Assembly: GCA_017562135.1 (NCBI GenBank)
Contig: QEYB01001046.1
Span: 3,224,001-3,288,000, forward strand
Length of the DNA: 64,000 nt
Reading direction: 5' to 3'
From: Dipylidium caninum
Taxonomy: Eukaryota > Platyhelminthes > Cestoda > Cyclophyllidea > Dipylidiidae
Below the pieces are notes generated by a model. It ran no database searches. It saw nothing but the letters and a program-made list of their open reading frames with translations, and was not told the origin of the DNA. A program made the translations under genes and the position numbers. Position 1 is the stretch's first letter. Each line of letters opens with the position of its first letter. Shown one piece after another: positions 25,001 to 38,200 of the stretch.

Positions 25001-28000
25001 AAATTCACAAATTTAATTGGCAGACGGAATCATTACTGATCAGTTCTGAAGTATTCAAATATCTCACAATTTTTAATCATTTCTCTACAACAAATAGGGC
25101 GCTTTGAGTCTATTTCATTGTTGATTAACAGAGGAGATAGTAAAAAATTTAGCTCCGATATATACCACCTGAGCGCGTGTAATTACAGTCTTTTAGAACA
25201 AAATGAGTGTACACGAAATCAATCAATTCCGAGAAAATAGTTAGAGAAAAATTAAAGTGCTGGCTAAATGCGAGTATTGTTAAATTTATAGCGTCTATAC
25301 TGGGTAAATACTGGCCAAACCAGCATCCAATATAAGTGATACGTACTACACTAAAAAAAATAGGAAACGTGATAAAACGAGGCCAAAAGCGTTTCGACAA
25401 CGATAGGTAGCTTTGGGGACTCACTTAAATACCAGCTCAAAAGCAACATCTTCACAAAGGAGATCAACAATGGTATTCATCAGGGAAAGCGTCGCAATAC
25501 CAACCTAAAACAAATTTATTTTCGTAATGGTCTGCACAAGTAACAAGTCCCCAACTCTATCCATAAATGTAGAGGTATGATACAATTTTAAAAACACTAA
25601 TTTTAAGCCTCGTACCCAAATCAACGCCGGCTGGCGATTTAATATGCCGACCATGTAGCCGAATTAACGTACAGGACGGTTGATTTAAATTTCATGTATA
25701 TCTAAGCGTGCGGTGTGGCAATTACAAAAAATGTTGCTTTAGATTAAGCAATATCGGAAATTCTACCTTCTGACCACGAAAATGCGTGGATGAGATAGGC
25801 ACCGCTATACCAACAGCATTTGGATGAAGTTCACATAGGAGACAAATAGTCAGACACTAACAAACCAGTGTACTTTTCTGCATTACTAAAATACGCTCGC
25901 AGAAAACATATTCTAGGACGATTCGAACGGCTTTTGATTTCAACAAAGACAAATGGGTAGAAAAATTGAGATTCAATATCAAAGCACAAAAACTATCGCC
26001 CTGGAAAACAAGCTTATGATTCAGACGTATGCACAGCCTTAATGTTTTTTTTTCGGAGACCTTTAAAATCAAGATAACAGTCACTTTTTGGCTGGAAGCG
26101 TCCAAATACTCTCCGTCTTAACTCCCAAAGCAGAATGTATAAAACTTCCCTAATGTGTATTATTCTGACTAGATAATAGTTTCCTTGATATACGGAAACC
26201 TGTGACAGTATTGTAAAAGTTTGCTCGAAGAAAACCATTAAAATCTTTGCCGAGAACAAAACACCGTAGCCTGCTATTATTAATTTAAACTTTAGATAAA
26301 ATTCTAACTGAAAATAGAAATGGAAAATCCCCCCCCCCCTTAACAAAGGTAAGTGTTTCAGTGAAAACTTTTCAGCGCTTTGGAAAATCAACTTCAGACT
26401 ACTCCATTTGCTATCGTGTATTTCGTATTAGATCATATTGTACAATAAACAGAAATAGTACCTGTGGAAAACAGTAGTAGAAGTTCAAGGTGCTACTTTT
26501 ATGGCATCAAAACAAAATTGATTAAACTGCGCTACATTCACACTTACCAACGTATTAGAGTACTGAATACGATTTAAAAACACATCCATGTAGGTCTTGG
26601 CGTGTGCAGCACTCGGTAATTCCTTTGTTCGACAATAAAATGAAGCTTCGGTGAGAGGAAAAGATTGTTGTAGTGCTTGAGTTATACTATATCGGAAAAA
26701 TTGAGGTATTACACTATCAGAGTTGGATGAAATTCTTTCAGAAAAAAGAAAGCGGAGGAGGAATGGCAACAATATGCTCCCCTTTGATTTCCATAGAATA
26801 CGGTCCAGATATAGCGTAGCGGTTGCCAATTCAGGCTCAAATTCCTATAGTAGGAAATGGTGCCGATGGTGGATCATTACTAATTTGCCTACTTACCGAC
26901 TGTAACGCCGCGACAAGCACTGGTAAAAGGAAACCCTTGTGGAAGCAGATTAGCATATTTTCTTTTACCCTGTAGTTAGACATCTAACAAAAAACATGAC
27001 TCACTCAGCCCATAGTAGACTTACATCCAAAATAGAGCAGCAGAATTCATAGTGATCTAGAAATTTTTGAAGAGAATGATCCTTCACAATCTGTTCTTCA
27101 AGTTCCGCAACAAGGGAAGGCCAGTCATCAGCTGACTTGCATTCGACGAGCTGTCGCGGCGCTTTGTTGAAAAACAGAACCATATCCGTTACCAGGACCT
27201 ATCATACTATAGGTAAAATTAACACAAGTACTTCACATAAGGTGGAATTGTTTGCCATGTAATAACCTGCGTTTTCGTTTGTTGTTGACGAGGTCACAAG
27301 AAGTAGTAAGGAATCGCGCGACAACCAACACAAACTCCCATCACGGTGAACGTAATTAACAAGCAGATCGCAGATTGACCGTATTTCGCTAGGTAAGCGT
27401 TCACATACTAGAGATAAAACCAGTAAAAGTAGCACATACACTCCATTGAGATTTGGGTCGGTCAGCAAAAATATCGGAATGAAGGGTTTGAAGAAAGGCA
27501 TAAGGATTGAGACAAATCGACCAAAATAAATTCGTTTGATTCCGTTTTCAAACTTGTAGTCATCGGAAACGGAATACTGTGCTTGCTGATGAAGCGCAAC
27601 ACAAATATCATGTAGTGTTTGGAGAAGTAAATTTTCAATTCGTAAAGAGGAGTGGTGACTACATAAATTTAGGGTACACATCATCGGAACTAAAAACTAA
27701 AAAATGGAAAACTGAAGTTGCGAATAACAAAATGTGTGGTCGCAAGGGTAACCAAAAAACTCACCTCCTTTCGTAAAAAGAGTTCATAAAAGTGACAGGA
27801 AAGTAGCAGATCATAGAAATGGAGACAGGCTTCCTTTAAAGATTCTAACTGTTCGCCACGGAATCGACCCATAATTTTGTATAAGTGATAAAACAGATCC
27901 ATTTCAACCGTTGTTTCAAGCAGTGGATGAATTTTGGTACCTTCATCCAACTGTGTGATAAACTTATCTTTCAGCAAAAAGCTTGCTGATTAACGAAACG

Positions 28001-28217
28001 TAACAAGAAATTTCTGATGCATCACCAACACCTACCAAGATATTATGATATAACATGAATACACACATTGGTTCGACTTGAGAAGACAGCGGTTCCAATA
28101 TGATTTGATAACCTCAATATGAGCCTCAAGCTCTACTTGTTGATGGTGTTTTGGGGCCACCGCGAGTATAAGATGACGAACACATCGAGCAGGAACCAGA
28201 CCTCCGGAGCAGATCAA
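19008..28217 (-). CDS. FHIP family protein (RAI16-like, FAM160), multi-exon
   Basis: FHIP proteins bind FTS and Hook adaptors and link dynein to early endosomes or related cargo. Exons read right to left: about 28030-28217, 27765-27977, about 27230-27684, 27025-27198, 26897-26969, 26548-26844, 25425-25504, 23709-23908, about 22905-23091, 21048-21845, 19869-20231 and about 19008-19250. Family landmarks seen in order include LSRDSLLLLVTSS, FLDHYEFCCSILD, FHKGFLLPVLVAAL, TATLYLDRILWKS, DLLCEDVAFELVFK, then YLLPLG with GQYLALIP, QEARKLIAERKSACGDW with PYD, GPFFTSLLQLISQMP, and the C-terminal EEFCRELAALCLEHS. The NLQATRLITHL and EEFCRELAA blocks look closer to the FHIP2 (FAM160B) branch, but I do not assign a subtype. 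The 5' start codon is unresolved; the right limit is the edge of the first recognisable exon. The 73-base exon at 26897 is one base too long for its neighbours' phases. The 798-base exon is a poorly conserved hydrophilic linker. Confidence 0.85.
26330..26340. repeat. Poly-C homopolymer run
   Basis: A run of about ten C residues lies in an AT-rich intron of the FHIP-family gene. Such runs are prone to length errors in assemblies. Confidence 0.85.
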
Positions 28218-29852
28218 CGCCCCGAATAGTACGCGACGGACGACCTTGCGGAGGTTACAAGTCCCATAAATTCACGTCCTATTCTTGTTTGCAAGAGCAG
28301 CTCTAAATGTAAACGGAAAACGCATATCGGTCAGCATCTTTTTTTCACCTAATTTAGCTCTTGTTCGTTGGCCATCATGCACAGGCGTTTTATCAAGCGA
28401 GACCCGCATTTATTCCATACAAAGTGGTCATTTGAAAAGGGAAAAATTATTAATTAAAATTTATAATGAGAGATTTTACATAAAATGGTGGACATTAAGT
28501 TACGCGAACAAATGAAAAACCCACAGCCATCTACTACATTGGTAGATTTTAGTTATGAGCAGTGAAGAGTTTTTTTAGTTTATAACGGCCATAAACTTGG
28601 CGGATTGGCAGTCACTCATTTAAATGGTATATTACTTGGACAAATGTGGCTGAAGGCAATCGAAGTCCCTGACATCTGGAACTCATATGATTCAACTGCA
28701 CTAAAGTTTTTCGAAGGTGTTTCGACAATATTGGCAGGGTCAACGTCGTTAAGTTTCTTCTATGTGATTTATGAGTCCCAAGACATGTAATTTAAAGACC
28801 AAACTAAAGATGCTTGTCCTATGTGCTTTGCAATTATGTAAGGTAAGTATTCATCTTCCCCCTTTCCACCTAACAACTGAGCCAATCCGAAAAGACCGTT
28901 GTTCCGTACTTTTTCGCCGTCAATAATACGATTCACTTCCAACACTCACTATTTCTGTTCTACTCGCTCGCCTTTGAGTCCTACTTTGATCATTAGAATT
29001 TTTTCTACTTCATTTTCGACAGTTAATATTTCTCGTGACACCCAAAAAGTTCAGATATGCATCCAGGTCGGTCGTTCAGACCCGAACGACTTCAAAAGGT
29101 CCGTCTCAGATCTTACTGTATAGTTTAACGCACTCGTTATTCTGCGTACATCAACGAAGCAGATTTCAAACAGCTCGGCTTATGTTGGTCCCAAAGGAAG
29201 AAGGACAAGCGCAGACCAACGATTTCTGCTGCAACTGCGTAAGGCCCGTTGTCATCAACATTTTACATCGATCTTTTCTTCGCATGGTAGTTGAAACACA
29301 TTAAGCTGAATACTTCGCAGACAAATTTCGAAGGATGTGACGGATTCTTGGGACCACGTAGGCTCTACACTGAATACCATACTAGTTCATTGGACCCTAT
29401 GCCCAGTGATGCTAATTCTCGTTAATGTAACTAGGGCCCTCCAGCTCATAATTTCTTTTTTCGGACGAATATTCCGGACATAATGCTTACTCCTTTGGGT
29501 GTTTTCCGAACTCAAAGATTCTGTGTATATGAAAATTCGACACAAGCCCGTCTATAAACGTGCGCATTAGTGAAAATGCAAGAATAAAAGAAAATACTAT
29601 CTCTTTCCCCAGAAAGCTTCGAATCTCTTTACCATTTTTGTCAACTTATAATTAATTCTTCTCCCTTTGTAAGCCTTCCATTCAAAATGTATAACGGTCA
29701 GCCCCTGCTGTCACCGGGGCGACGGTTCTGGAGTAGTTATACGAAGAAAAAAACATGTAGAAACTGGGATATTTATTACGAGTTTATGATATTTGCTCTT
29801 CCTGCGAATACGAAAACGGCCGTGATAGCCTTGCATTAAGAGGTGCATGTGC
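28218..29852. other. Intergenic stretch, no supported gene
   Basis: This is the presumed 5' flank of the FHIP-family gene on the right side. A plus-strand frame at about 28605-28790 has two mildly hydrophobic stretches, but its family is unknown and its splice context unconvincing. The upstream start exon and promoter of the FHIP gene probably lie here; I could not identify them. Confidence 0.45.
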
Positions 29853-30174
29853 CTATGCGCACAAAACGTGGTCATGTGAAGTTATCGTCCGAACTTTCGT
29901 TTGACCCACTTTGACACGTTGTTTAAACGTACGGTGGACGGTTTCCTTGGCTGCTTCGACGACGGGCGGTTTTACCAAATTCCTAGCGGCCTTCTTGAGC
30001 AATTCCCTTGGCAACGGTTGGCCATCCTGCGGGTCTGAGACCTTCCTCTTGGTACTTCGTCCGCTCCATTTCCGCCAATCCCATTGTCGGAGTTGCCTCT
30101 ATCGTTGGCATAAAAATGATGGGAAGTAGAAGGACAAATCCTAACACAGCAACTAATGATAGTAACGTTGCCAT
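29853..30174 (-). CDS. Small secreted protein with apparent +1 frameshift
   Basis: The ATG at 30174 starts a strong signal peptide (MATLLSLVAVLGFVLLLPII). About 20 codons later the reading frame with protein-like composition shifts by one base. The original frame stops at 29983. The +1 frame continues as KRKVSDPQDGQPLPREL and KKAARNLVKPPVV to a stop at 29853. With one extra base in the ACC of 'TACCAAG' discounted, the product would be about 106 residues. It is basic and Lys/Arg-rich after the leader, and it contains dibasic sites. A TATA-like CATATAAG lies about 60 bases upstream on the same strand, and a possible AATAAA lies about 80 bases past the stop. I do not recognise the family; a small secreted effector or a peptide precursor are both possible. 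Signal peptide and promoter are visible; the joined frame is inferred. Confidence 0.5.
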
Positions 30175-30231
30175 GAGCTATTCTTGTCGTTGAGCTTTTT
30201 TACGGTATGGTTTGGCACAATCGTGACATGC

Positions 30232-30239
30232 GCTTATAT
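30232..30239 (-). promoter_or_regulatory. TATA-like box of small secreted gene
   Basis: The minus strand reads CATATAAG about 60 bases upstream of the ATG at 30174, a normal distance for a TATA box plus a short leader. Function is inferred from position only. Confidence 0.35.
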
Positions 30240-33036
30240 GTAATTCCAGTCATTGTGTGGGCGCGTGTGTGTATTTACGAAAGGACTGTTAACCCAACTA
30301 CATTGTTTACAGCATCTGACAAGTGTTTATTTATAATTTTAATGCAGTGCTAAATACCAAGTTCGTTTGCGTAGTTCCGAGAGATTATGAGGCTTGATCT
30401 CACGGGTCTCGTCAGATAAGTTTCCGCGTAGGTGGCAGAGATTTCGGTACATGACAGAACTCGAATCCAGGTCTTAACGCAACGAGTTCAACACTAGTAA
30501 TTGTTTAGTTGTACAGTTGCCCTTAGCCTTAACGCCGTTGACTTCCACCGGTTGTATAAGCCTACATTCCTTGAACACGTTAGTAGCGCACGCCTTGGGA
30601 TGCCTAGAGGTTTAGGAACCTCTTGTTGGGTATGAGGAATTTCATTGATGCCCAAAACACACAAAGTTAGTCCAAGGAGATACTTTGTACGTACCGTCAA
30701 TAGCTGGATAACAAAAGCTAACTTTTACATAGCAAGGACAAGCCCATGAAGTCTGTGGCTTACTCATAAGGAAACTATGGACTTAAAGCACTTGAGATCA
30801 CCGGTTAGTAGGATAAAATAAACGGGTGATATTATGCCATAACTCCAGATGATTGGAAAGGATGATAAGAGCAAGCCACCAAGACTAATCGATAAAGTAT
30901 GGTCAATATAGGTTATTAGTTCCAGGACATTATCTGAGGTCATTTGTTAAAACCGAGTATCCTTTTCGACCATTGTTTCCATGGTTAAGGATTAGCATAC
31001 TAAGATTTTCTGCAGTCGAAACAACACGGAGAGATGCGGAGTACGAATCCGGTAAATATCTTAAACCCACCATAATGTAATCAATGAAAGTTCTGGTAAA
31101 ATGAAGTTGATCACATTTGTGGGTGTAGCAATATACGCGTTATTTTTATTTGTAAAGGGACGGGCCGATATGCTGCGGACATCCGCGTAAGAAGACCAAA
31201 AATTTCCAAACAGAATCACAGACCAAAATGCGGTAATCTTTTATTAATACCAAATTTTCATCAGCGAAATCCGTACCTTGAAAGCATCTCCTTAGCAAAT
31301 AATACCCCAAGTTGGACGATCTTTTGAAACATGTACAATCAGGTTGACAGTAATTCCTGGTGTGAGATTGTTTACAGAGTTAGAAATGAGTAGGAAACAC
31401 TGAGTCACTATAATCGTGTGAAAAATAGTTTTTTTTTGCAACCGTTTGGTACTTTTCCGAAATTTGATCATAACTTATTGCCAGTCTTTTGTAGAGGGAG
31501 TAGAAGTGAGGGACTCCTCCAAAGGCCTTAGTCTTATTTCCACAACTATTGTTCACTAATGAAAGCCTCCACCAAAGGGGGTAAATAATATTACTGAAAA
31601 CATTGTGTATCTTTACACTTTAAGCAAATACACGCTGATGTGTTTCTCTCTTAGGTAACAAAAAACTAAGACGAAGGAATGAAATATCTGATACTGACGT
31701 GCAAAAATGTTGACAGAAGAATATCATGTGAGCATTACACAACAACCAAGTTCGTTTACTAATTCGAAATGTCACTAATTCGCAATAAAAATGGGGAAGA
31801 AGACCAAAACTGTCGAGTCTATTTCCCTAAGTTCAGACACGATAGGACGGAAAATTGTTCCCGGTATTTTAAGATAAGCATTGAAGTAGTACATTACAAA
31901 GGTGGGAAATCTCGGTAAAAAATCACTTGTGTTACACTGTATAAAAACCTACTCCTCATGCTTGAAACGAGGGGGCATTAATAAAAAGGTTGTCGATCTT
32001 TGGGGCCGAGAAAAGATTCCAGTAATCTATAAGGCCAGGGTCAAATAGGAGGAATCCGGAAAGATAAAACGAGAACACTGAGGTGTACGAAATTGGTTAC
32101 CATTTTTTCTAAAGTCATGTGGGCCCAAGTTTCTCTGGAAAGTTTGGGTTGTGTAATGAAATGCGATCCATGCCGCATTCCCAACGCATTATGCGCACTT
32201 AATAAAACATCCTGTTCTTCATGGACAACTTTTACCTTCCAATGGCACCTCATCCTAAAACGCATTCCCAAGACCGAAATGGTTTGCTTGTTTTATCATT
32301 GCTTACAATTCCCATCTTTCCCTAAATATCGTTTGTTTCAGCATATTGACTGATCCACCTTAATGCACGTACGTTATGATAAAGTCGGTACGGAATAAAA
32401 TACATTATCAAAACAACAGGCCAAGCAGGTCCATTGGCACTATAAATCCTGTTAATATGGTGGGAACCAATATTTGTTCCGTGCAATAGCATCGGACTCT
32501 GTGTGTTAACACCACGCGCCACGTTCGATCGTTCAGGCTGACGGGTGTCTAAGGCCTGGCTTCCCAGGTCAGTAATCTGATATGTGTTCGTGTTACAGGC
32601 ACTGTTTGTCGTAGAACTTTTTTGTTCAAGGTTGAAAATGGTTCCTCTATTCGGCGAATTTAAGGGTACTATTGAGATAATTGGAGCATACTCAGTGCAC
32701 CTATTTTTGAATTACATTCCGCTTGAATACTAATTAGCACTTATCCCCCTTTGTTTGTTCTAGTACCCACATCTTATAATTACAGTGACCATAATATCGG
32801 ATAGTGTGGAGGCTCTTGCTAACCAACCTTTGTGAAGTTCTCTACCTGTTTCTCCCAAATCCATGCAAGGCGTGGTTTGTGTATGCTTGGAGGTGCAAAT
32901 TACATTTTCTGAGAGCATCCTCCTTTTTCCCTTGTCACTGCTTTTCTTATGTTTGACGCGTATTGTGCTTTTTTTTCTAAATAATCATTAGTAGGTTTCG
33001 GAACTCTTAAGCGGGTCCATCTACTGATTGCAGATA
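30240..33036. other. Intergenic, AT-rich, no supported gene
   Basis: I see no protein-like frame or RNA structure here. If ORC4 has an upstream first exon, it should lie in the right part of this stretch, because CTACTGATTGCAG just before the first recognisable ORC4 exon is a good 3' splice site. I did not find that exon. Confidence 0.5.
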
Positions 33037-35270
33037 ATGGAGATTATTGTCCAGTTTTTGCGAAGGAGAATCCTCTCTTCAACCCATGAAGTACGTTTTT
33101 TTGAGGAGGAAATATCGCGGATAATACATACAATTCGCGATACGGTTATTAACGGTGTGAGCAACTCCATGCTTATCATTGGTCGCAGAGGAAGTGGCAA
33201 AAGAAGTGTACGTCCTCTTCAGTGAAGTACCATCAGGAACGAATATTGCATCCTTTTTTTATCCAGATTCTTAGGAAGGCGATCGAAAAAGCGGGGGTTG
33301 ACAATACAGTGAAGGATAATTTGATTGAAATACGGTTAAATGGTTTGTTGCATGTTTTCACGGAGTTTTAATGTTATTTTCTCTTATGTTCACAAATGTC
33401 TATTTTATTCCCTCCTCATCTATTTAGTTTATTTCTTGATTGCTTTGTGGTAGAAGAATATAACTGCCATATTGATCCTCTATGCTCGAACCTTTGCAAT
33501 CACAAATTATTTGAGGTCTCATTCACACGGATGATCGATTGGCACTTCATGCAATGGCGAAACAGCTTCACCGCGTCTCCGCCGATTACGCCCAGAAGGA
33601 AGACTTTTTGAGGAAGCATGAAGCAGAGAGCAATAGTACCGAAGAGGAAGGAAGCACTCGGTCTGGTGTCGTCAGGACCATTAAGATCCGAAGCTTCGCC
33701 GATAATTTACGCTGGTTGTTAACGTGTTTACGAGAGGGCAGCAGCACCACCTCGAAAGCTCTGCTTCTAATTTTGGAGGAATTCGATCTCTTTGCAGCTC
33801 ATTGCAATCAGGCCCTCCTTTACAACCTCCTAGATATCAGCTGTCATGCCGAAGGCGCTCCCATCTGCGTTATCGGTGTCACTTGTCGATTAGTGGGTTT
33901 GGATGGTTTTATTTTTTTGTCTTTTGCGTTGATTTTTATCAAGGAGCTAATGACACCTATCTCCTAATCGGTTTCATGGGTTTTCGTCCTAATATTGTGT
34001 AAAATGCTCAATGCGGTTATTATTCTGCGTAGTGGCAATTCATTGTGATTTGTTTACAACCTTTTTATGTATGCAGTTTAATTAGATTATGTTCTTCACG
34101 CCCTTTTGAAGTGTATATTTTACGTAACTTACTATCCTTTTGGAATTTATACTAAGGAACTGATTCTTAATGGCAAGTATTTCTGAGAAATACATGCCAA
34201 CATCCGTTTGATGTAGCATGTATTCTGCGCAATGAAAATCTGTTTCACTACATTCATATCTTTATATTCATTGCTCTTCTAAATTTATATCGATTATGGG
34301 TTTTGTTCTTAGATAAGTATTTGTAATTTTGTGATTTTTTGTTTATTTAGCTTTACTAGGCAGTAATATCAAAAGGTGCTAAACCCAGGTAATGAAGTGT
34401 TTTTGTCCTTTGCATCGGTTTTAATTTCACGACTAATACTGTTTCCTATTTCCCATTTCTTCCTACTTCTTACTGTGGAAGTTTGTAACTCGTTTGGTCG
34501 TACTTATCTACTTGGTATATCCTTGCAGGACATTATGGAAATGTTGGAAAAAAGAGTAAAATCACGTTTTTCACACCGTCAACTTCACGTACTTCCGGTG
34601 ACTGCGCCGCGTCTAACAGACGCTTCAGTCGGCATTGAAATCGACAATCCCAATAGCGTTTACGAAAGAAACAGGGGTAACACCGGTCAAATAAATTCCT
34701 TTCAACGGTATTGTCTTCTCGCTGCCAGCCTTTTGCAAATTGACGATTCCAGTCTATTGCAACGAGCAGTCAAACAGCAAAACGTTGATCCAACCTCCTT
34801 TTCCGATCTTTTGACACAATGGAATGACCACGTGGGAACTTTCTTCCAAGATGAATTGGTGAGGGATTGTCTTCGACAAACATGGAAGTCTCCACCTGTG
34901 TTAAGAAGTTGACAAATGTTATCGTGGGTTACGCTCTGTTTCGGTTGCATACTTATACTTCCAACTTTTAAATTCTCTCTCTGCTGAAGGCACTTCTGAT
35001 CGCACGGCTAAACGACTCTAAGGTACGTTTGGAAGCCAGTGATTTCATAAATGTGCTATCCCATTTGCGGCAGGACGCCAAAACATCTCAGTTACCAAGT
35101 GAGTACTAGAAATTGTTTAATCGCATATATCTCACATTTGTTGATAATAGGCTTTTACGCGTTTGCAAATTTACAGATTTATCCCTGCTTGAGCTTATTC
35201 TTGTCACTTGTGATGGTGAAACTGCAAGATATTCGAGGTCAATTAATTAATTTAGAAGTCGTCTTTAACG
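33037..35270 (+). CDS. ORC4: Origin recognition complex subunit 4, partial
   Basis: ORC4 is an AAA+ subunit of the origin recognition complex that loads MCM helicase. Exons: 33037-33207, 33267-33342, 33516-33892, 34529 to about 34897, 34990-35098, 35177-35270. Landmarks are a P-loop [15 protein letters not shown], the Walker B region [23 protein letters not shown], then the near-invariant [15 protein letters not shown], which carries the arginine finger that acts on ORC1. The fifth and sixth exons carry ALLIARLN and [10 protein letters not shown] followed by MVKLQDIRG, matching the C-terminal winged-helix region. The residue after the P-loop lysine is Arg instead of Thr/Ser. The last exon has an extra base between LELILVT and MVKLQDIRG, giving a stop at 35248. 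The final roughly 80 residues of the family were not located. An upstream exon is possible because a 3' splice site precedes the first ATG. Identification is firm; completeness is not. Confidence 0.88.
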
Positions 35271-38200
35271 GTAAGTGGTAGGTGTATACGTGATTATTAA
35301 TCTTAAAACCAAAAACCTTTTAGTAAAATTCCAGATAGCTTCCCAAAACCATTCCCTTGTTTATCTCTCGGTTCTAATTTTCGCATCTTGCCCATATTTT
35401 TAGTTATATATCGTATACTTGATGCTGGGATAAGATTGCCCAACAATTCTTAACTGTCTTATTTACTTTCTTTAAGCCGAAGAGGGCATGCATTAAAATG
35501 ACACGAGATCCACTTTAGTAGGGAAAACTCGTGGTTATAGACAGAACCTATGGTGAACCAAGGGAACCCGGGATGACGTTTGTTACTATAAATTTTCCGA
35601 AAATCTGGAGTCTTGAGGGAAGTATGGTCTGTATCGTTCGTTTTTAAGGCTGTTTCAATTAATCTTTTGTCGCTTACAATACTCAAACACTATCGTTTTA
35701 GCTCACAGTCAATACTATCCTATTATTATTATTATATATTATTATTATTAACAATTTTATGAACCTTTGAATAGAATACTCGCGTTTCTGTAAAACAATT
35801 TGTCCCGCCTACTTCTACGAGAAGAGAGTTGTTTCGAAAGCCACCTTGACAACCTAGTACGTTGGAGCTGGTGGTAGCCGGCCGTTGAAGCAGTTGGCAG
35901 CTGCGACAGTTTTCGAGGTGGGTGCCCGCATCGTCCGTGTGGCGCGTCACGTTTCAACGCTGTTGTGGTGACTAATCTGCCTACTCGGTTGAAGCGTTTT
36001 CAGCCCATAATATGTTTCGTCTCAACGCCCTTCTCATTGCTTGCCTAGACACCTATCCAGGCTGCCCATTGAGCTGATCAGTGGGCGCATTCTCGGACGA
36101 TCTGATTACATTCCCTTCCTTTTTTGCCCATTAGTGTTGAATCTTTCCTTGTTTCATATCCTCATGCCCTTGAAGTAATTGGTACCTCATCTGAATATCA
36201 GACTTACTGGTCCTTGTTATTTGGTTACACGAATATAGAGTAATTCGAAGGCTGATTTATTTGGGACATTACCCTGTTCAACTGTTAGGTTGATGTCCCG
36301 CTGTACCATATGCCGATACCTGACAGACAACTTTACTGGTAGGGTTCCGTTTCGAACACCACTGGAATTGGTGGATGTGCATTTTGAGGATTATTTGGAT
36401 AAGCTTTTGGCAGGTGCGTCGATGGGGTCGCCATATTCATTCAAACGGATGAGCCTTATGCGAGAGGTGAATGGATTCTCAACTGCGTGAGCTAGCGTGT
36501 TCCTTGATTCCCATTGCCTCGGTAAAATTTGGGCACCGGTTGTTAAAAATGTTTCCTGAAAAAAGGATTGCTTAGGGTATGTGACTTCCCGCGGTTGCCT
36601 TTCGGGAAACAGTTGTGAGGGTCGCTCAGACCGTTTTGAGCAATGGATTCCTGCAATGTAGATTCATTGTGGCAAATCTCCCTATATTTGGGCGTCTTAT
36701 GACGGATCGGACACTTGCTGTAAAGGTTCCAAGAAAAACTGGGCAACAAAATTCTACCTTATTACTATACTCACATTCTTTCGAGTAAAGAGACAGCCGG
36801 TGCGTATCGTTCATGCTCGAAGAGGAACGTCCAATTTTCAGTGAACATAGGTGCATTATCGCGTTTTTATTAGCTAAATGACTTGTAATACTCCTGTACG
36901 TCATGTTTCTCATTTTGGGATTTTGACGGGAACTTGGCTAGTTGCATTCACTTGCAGTATCGTAATCCCACGCTTCCAAATTCACTAAGAGGACATCCAC
37001 TAAAGGTCAGAATAAGGAGTGTAGAAACCCGATGACCAAGAATTACGTTCCCTAAACTGCAAATTTAAAGAACACAGCCAATTCTTTCCGCGCGATACGT
37101 TTAAGCTCTTTATTTAATTCGTATCCTCAGGAAAATAGAGGAGGAATAGAGCCTTAAATCAGTAAGGGATTTGCCTGTCGCTGATTGCTTGCCTTTAAAG
37201 CAAATTTATTAAGGTCACAAAAACAAGATGGTTTTATTTATTGCATGAATGATTATTTATCTACACTAATTAAACCATTCTCAAGGGCCTGATTCTCCCC
37301 GCTTAAAATGTGCGGGTTGGCGGCTTACTCTTTCGCCTCGAAGTTTGCGTCCGTTATCCGTAAAATGATCCGCAAAGCCGAAACGTGTGGCGTATGTTGT
37401 TGTGGTGGAGTTCGTTTTTTGTGTATTCTTTTGTCACTCTTGTTTTTATTCCCACATGAAAGTATGTAATATTTTCAACTAACTGGCGTTTAGAAAAACA
37501 AATCGACGTTTAAGTCTTACTATTTGATTGAGGCCTCATGGAATGCTATGGAAGGTAGCCCATGATTGATATATACGGCTCCTAGGATACTGTTAAATAA
37601 TGACTGGGATTTCGTCTATTTGTACCTACGAAAAATTCCGCTACTCTTCAAGCTGGGTCGGCATGCGCCTCCTCACAAAGCGACTTTTTTTGGGGCATGG
37701 TGTTTTGTTTGATTTTCATCCTGATTTAGGCATGCCCAGAAGTTGTTCTGAACATTCTATTTGTGCAATTTCTGTTTTCCTTCCCCGTACTATTTGTCGC
37801 GTTTTTATTGTCCACCGCCTTTGTTTTCATCGGCTGTCTATCAAGATCCAGATCTGCATTAATGGTTTTTCGGCCACTCGTTACTTGGATTTTATTTTAT
37901 TTGAAAAGTCCCCACAACATTTCTTTTATGGTAATCCATTGCGATTATTTGTTTATTGTATATAAATGTCTGTTATCAGTTGTCGAATTCACTGGTTATG
38001 CGAAAGAATGTTCATAATGTTATCATTATGGTCCAAAGATCTGGTGTCTAATTGTGACTCCTCTCTTTGTATCAAGCATACTGAATGGGAATTCTTATTA
38101 CAATTTCAAGCTTTCGTAACTGTTTTATGCTTATTGTTGCGGTAGATTGCTCCTTACTGAAAGGACACTTTTTATTCAGAACAGCGAATGCGAGAACCAT

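Noticed and set aside
28605..28790. Plus-strand frame with two hydrophobic stretches
   Set aside because: No family, weak splice context and no neighbouring exons.
30480..30510. GAGTTCAA-type motif suggesting a tRNA-derived SINE, with similar motifs near 14500 and 40170
   Set aside because: The flanking sequences are not similar to each other, so no repeat family is supported.
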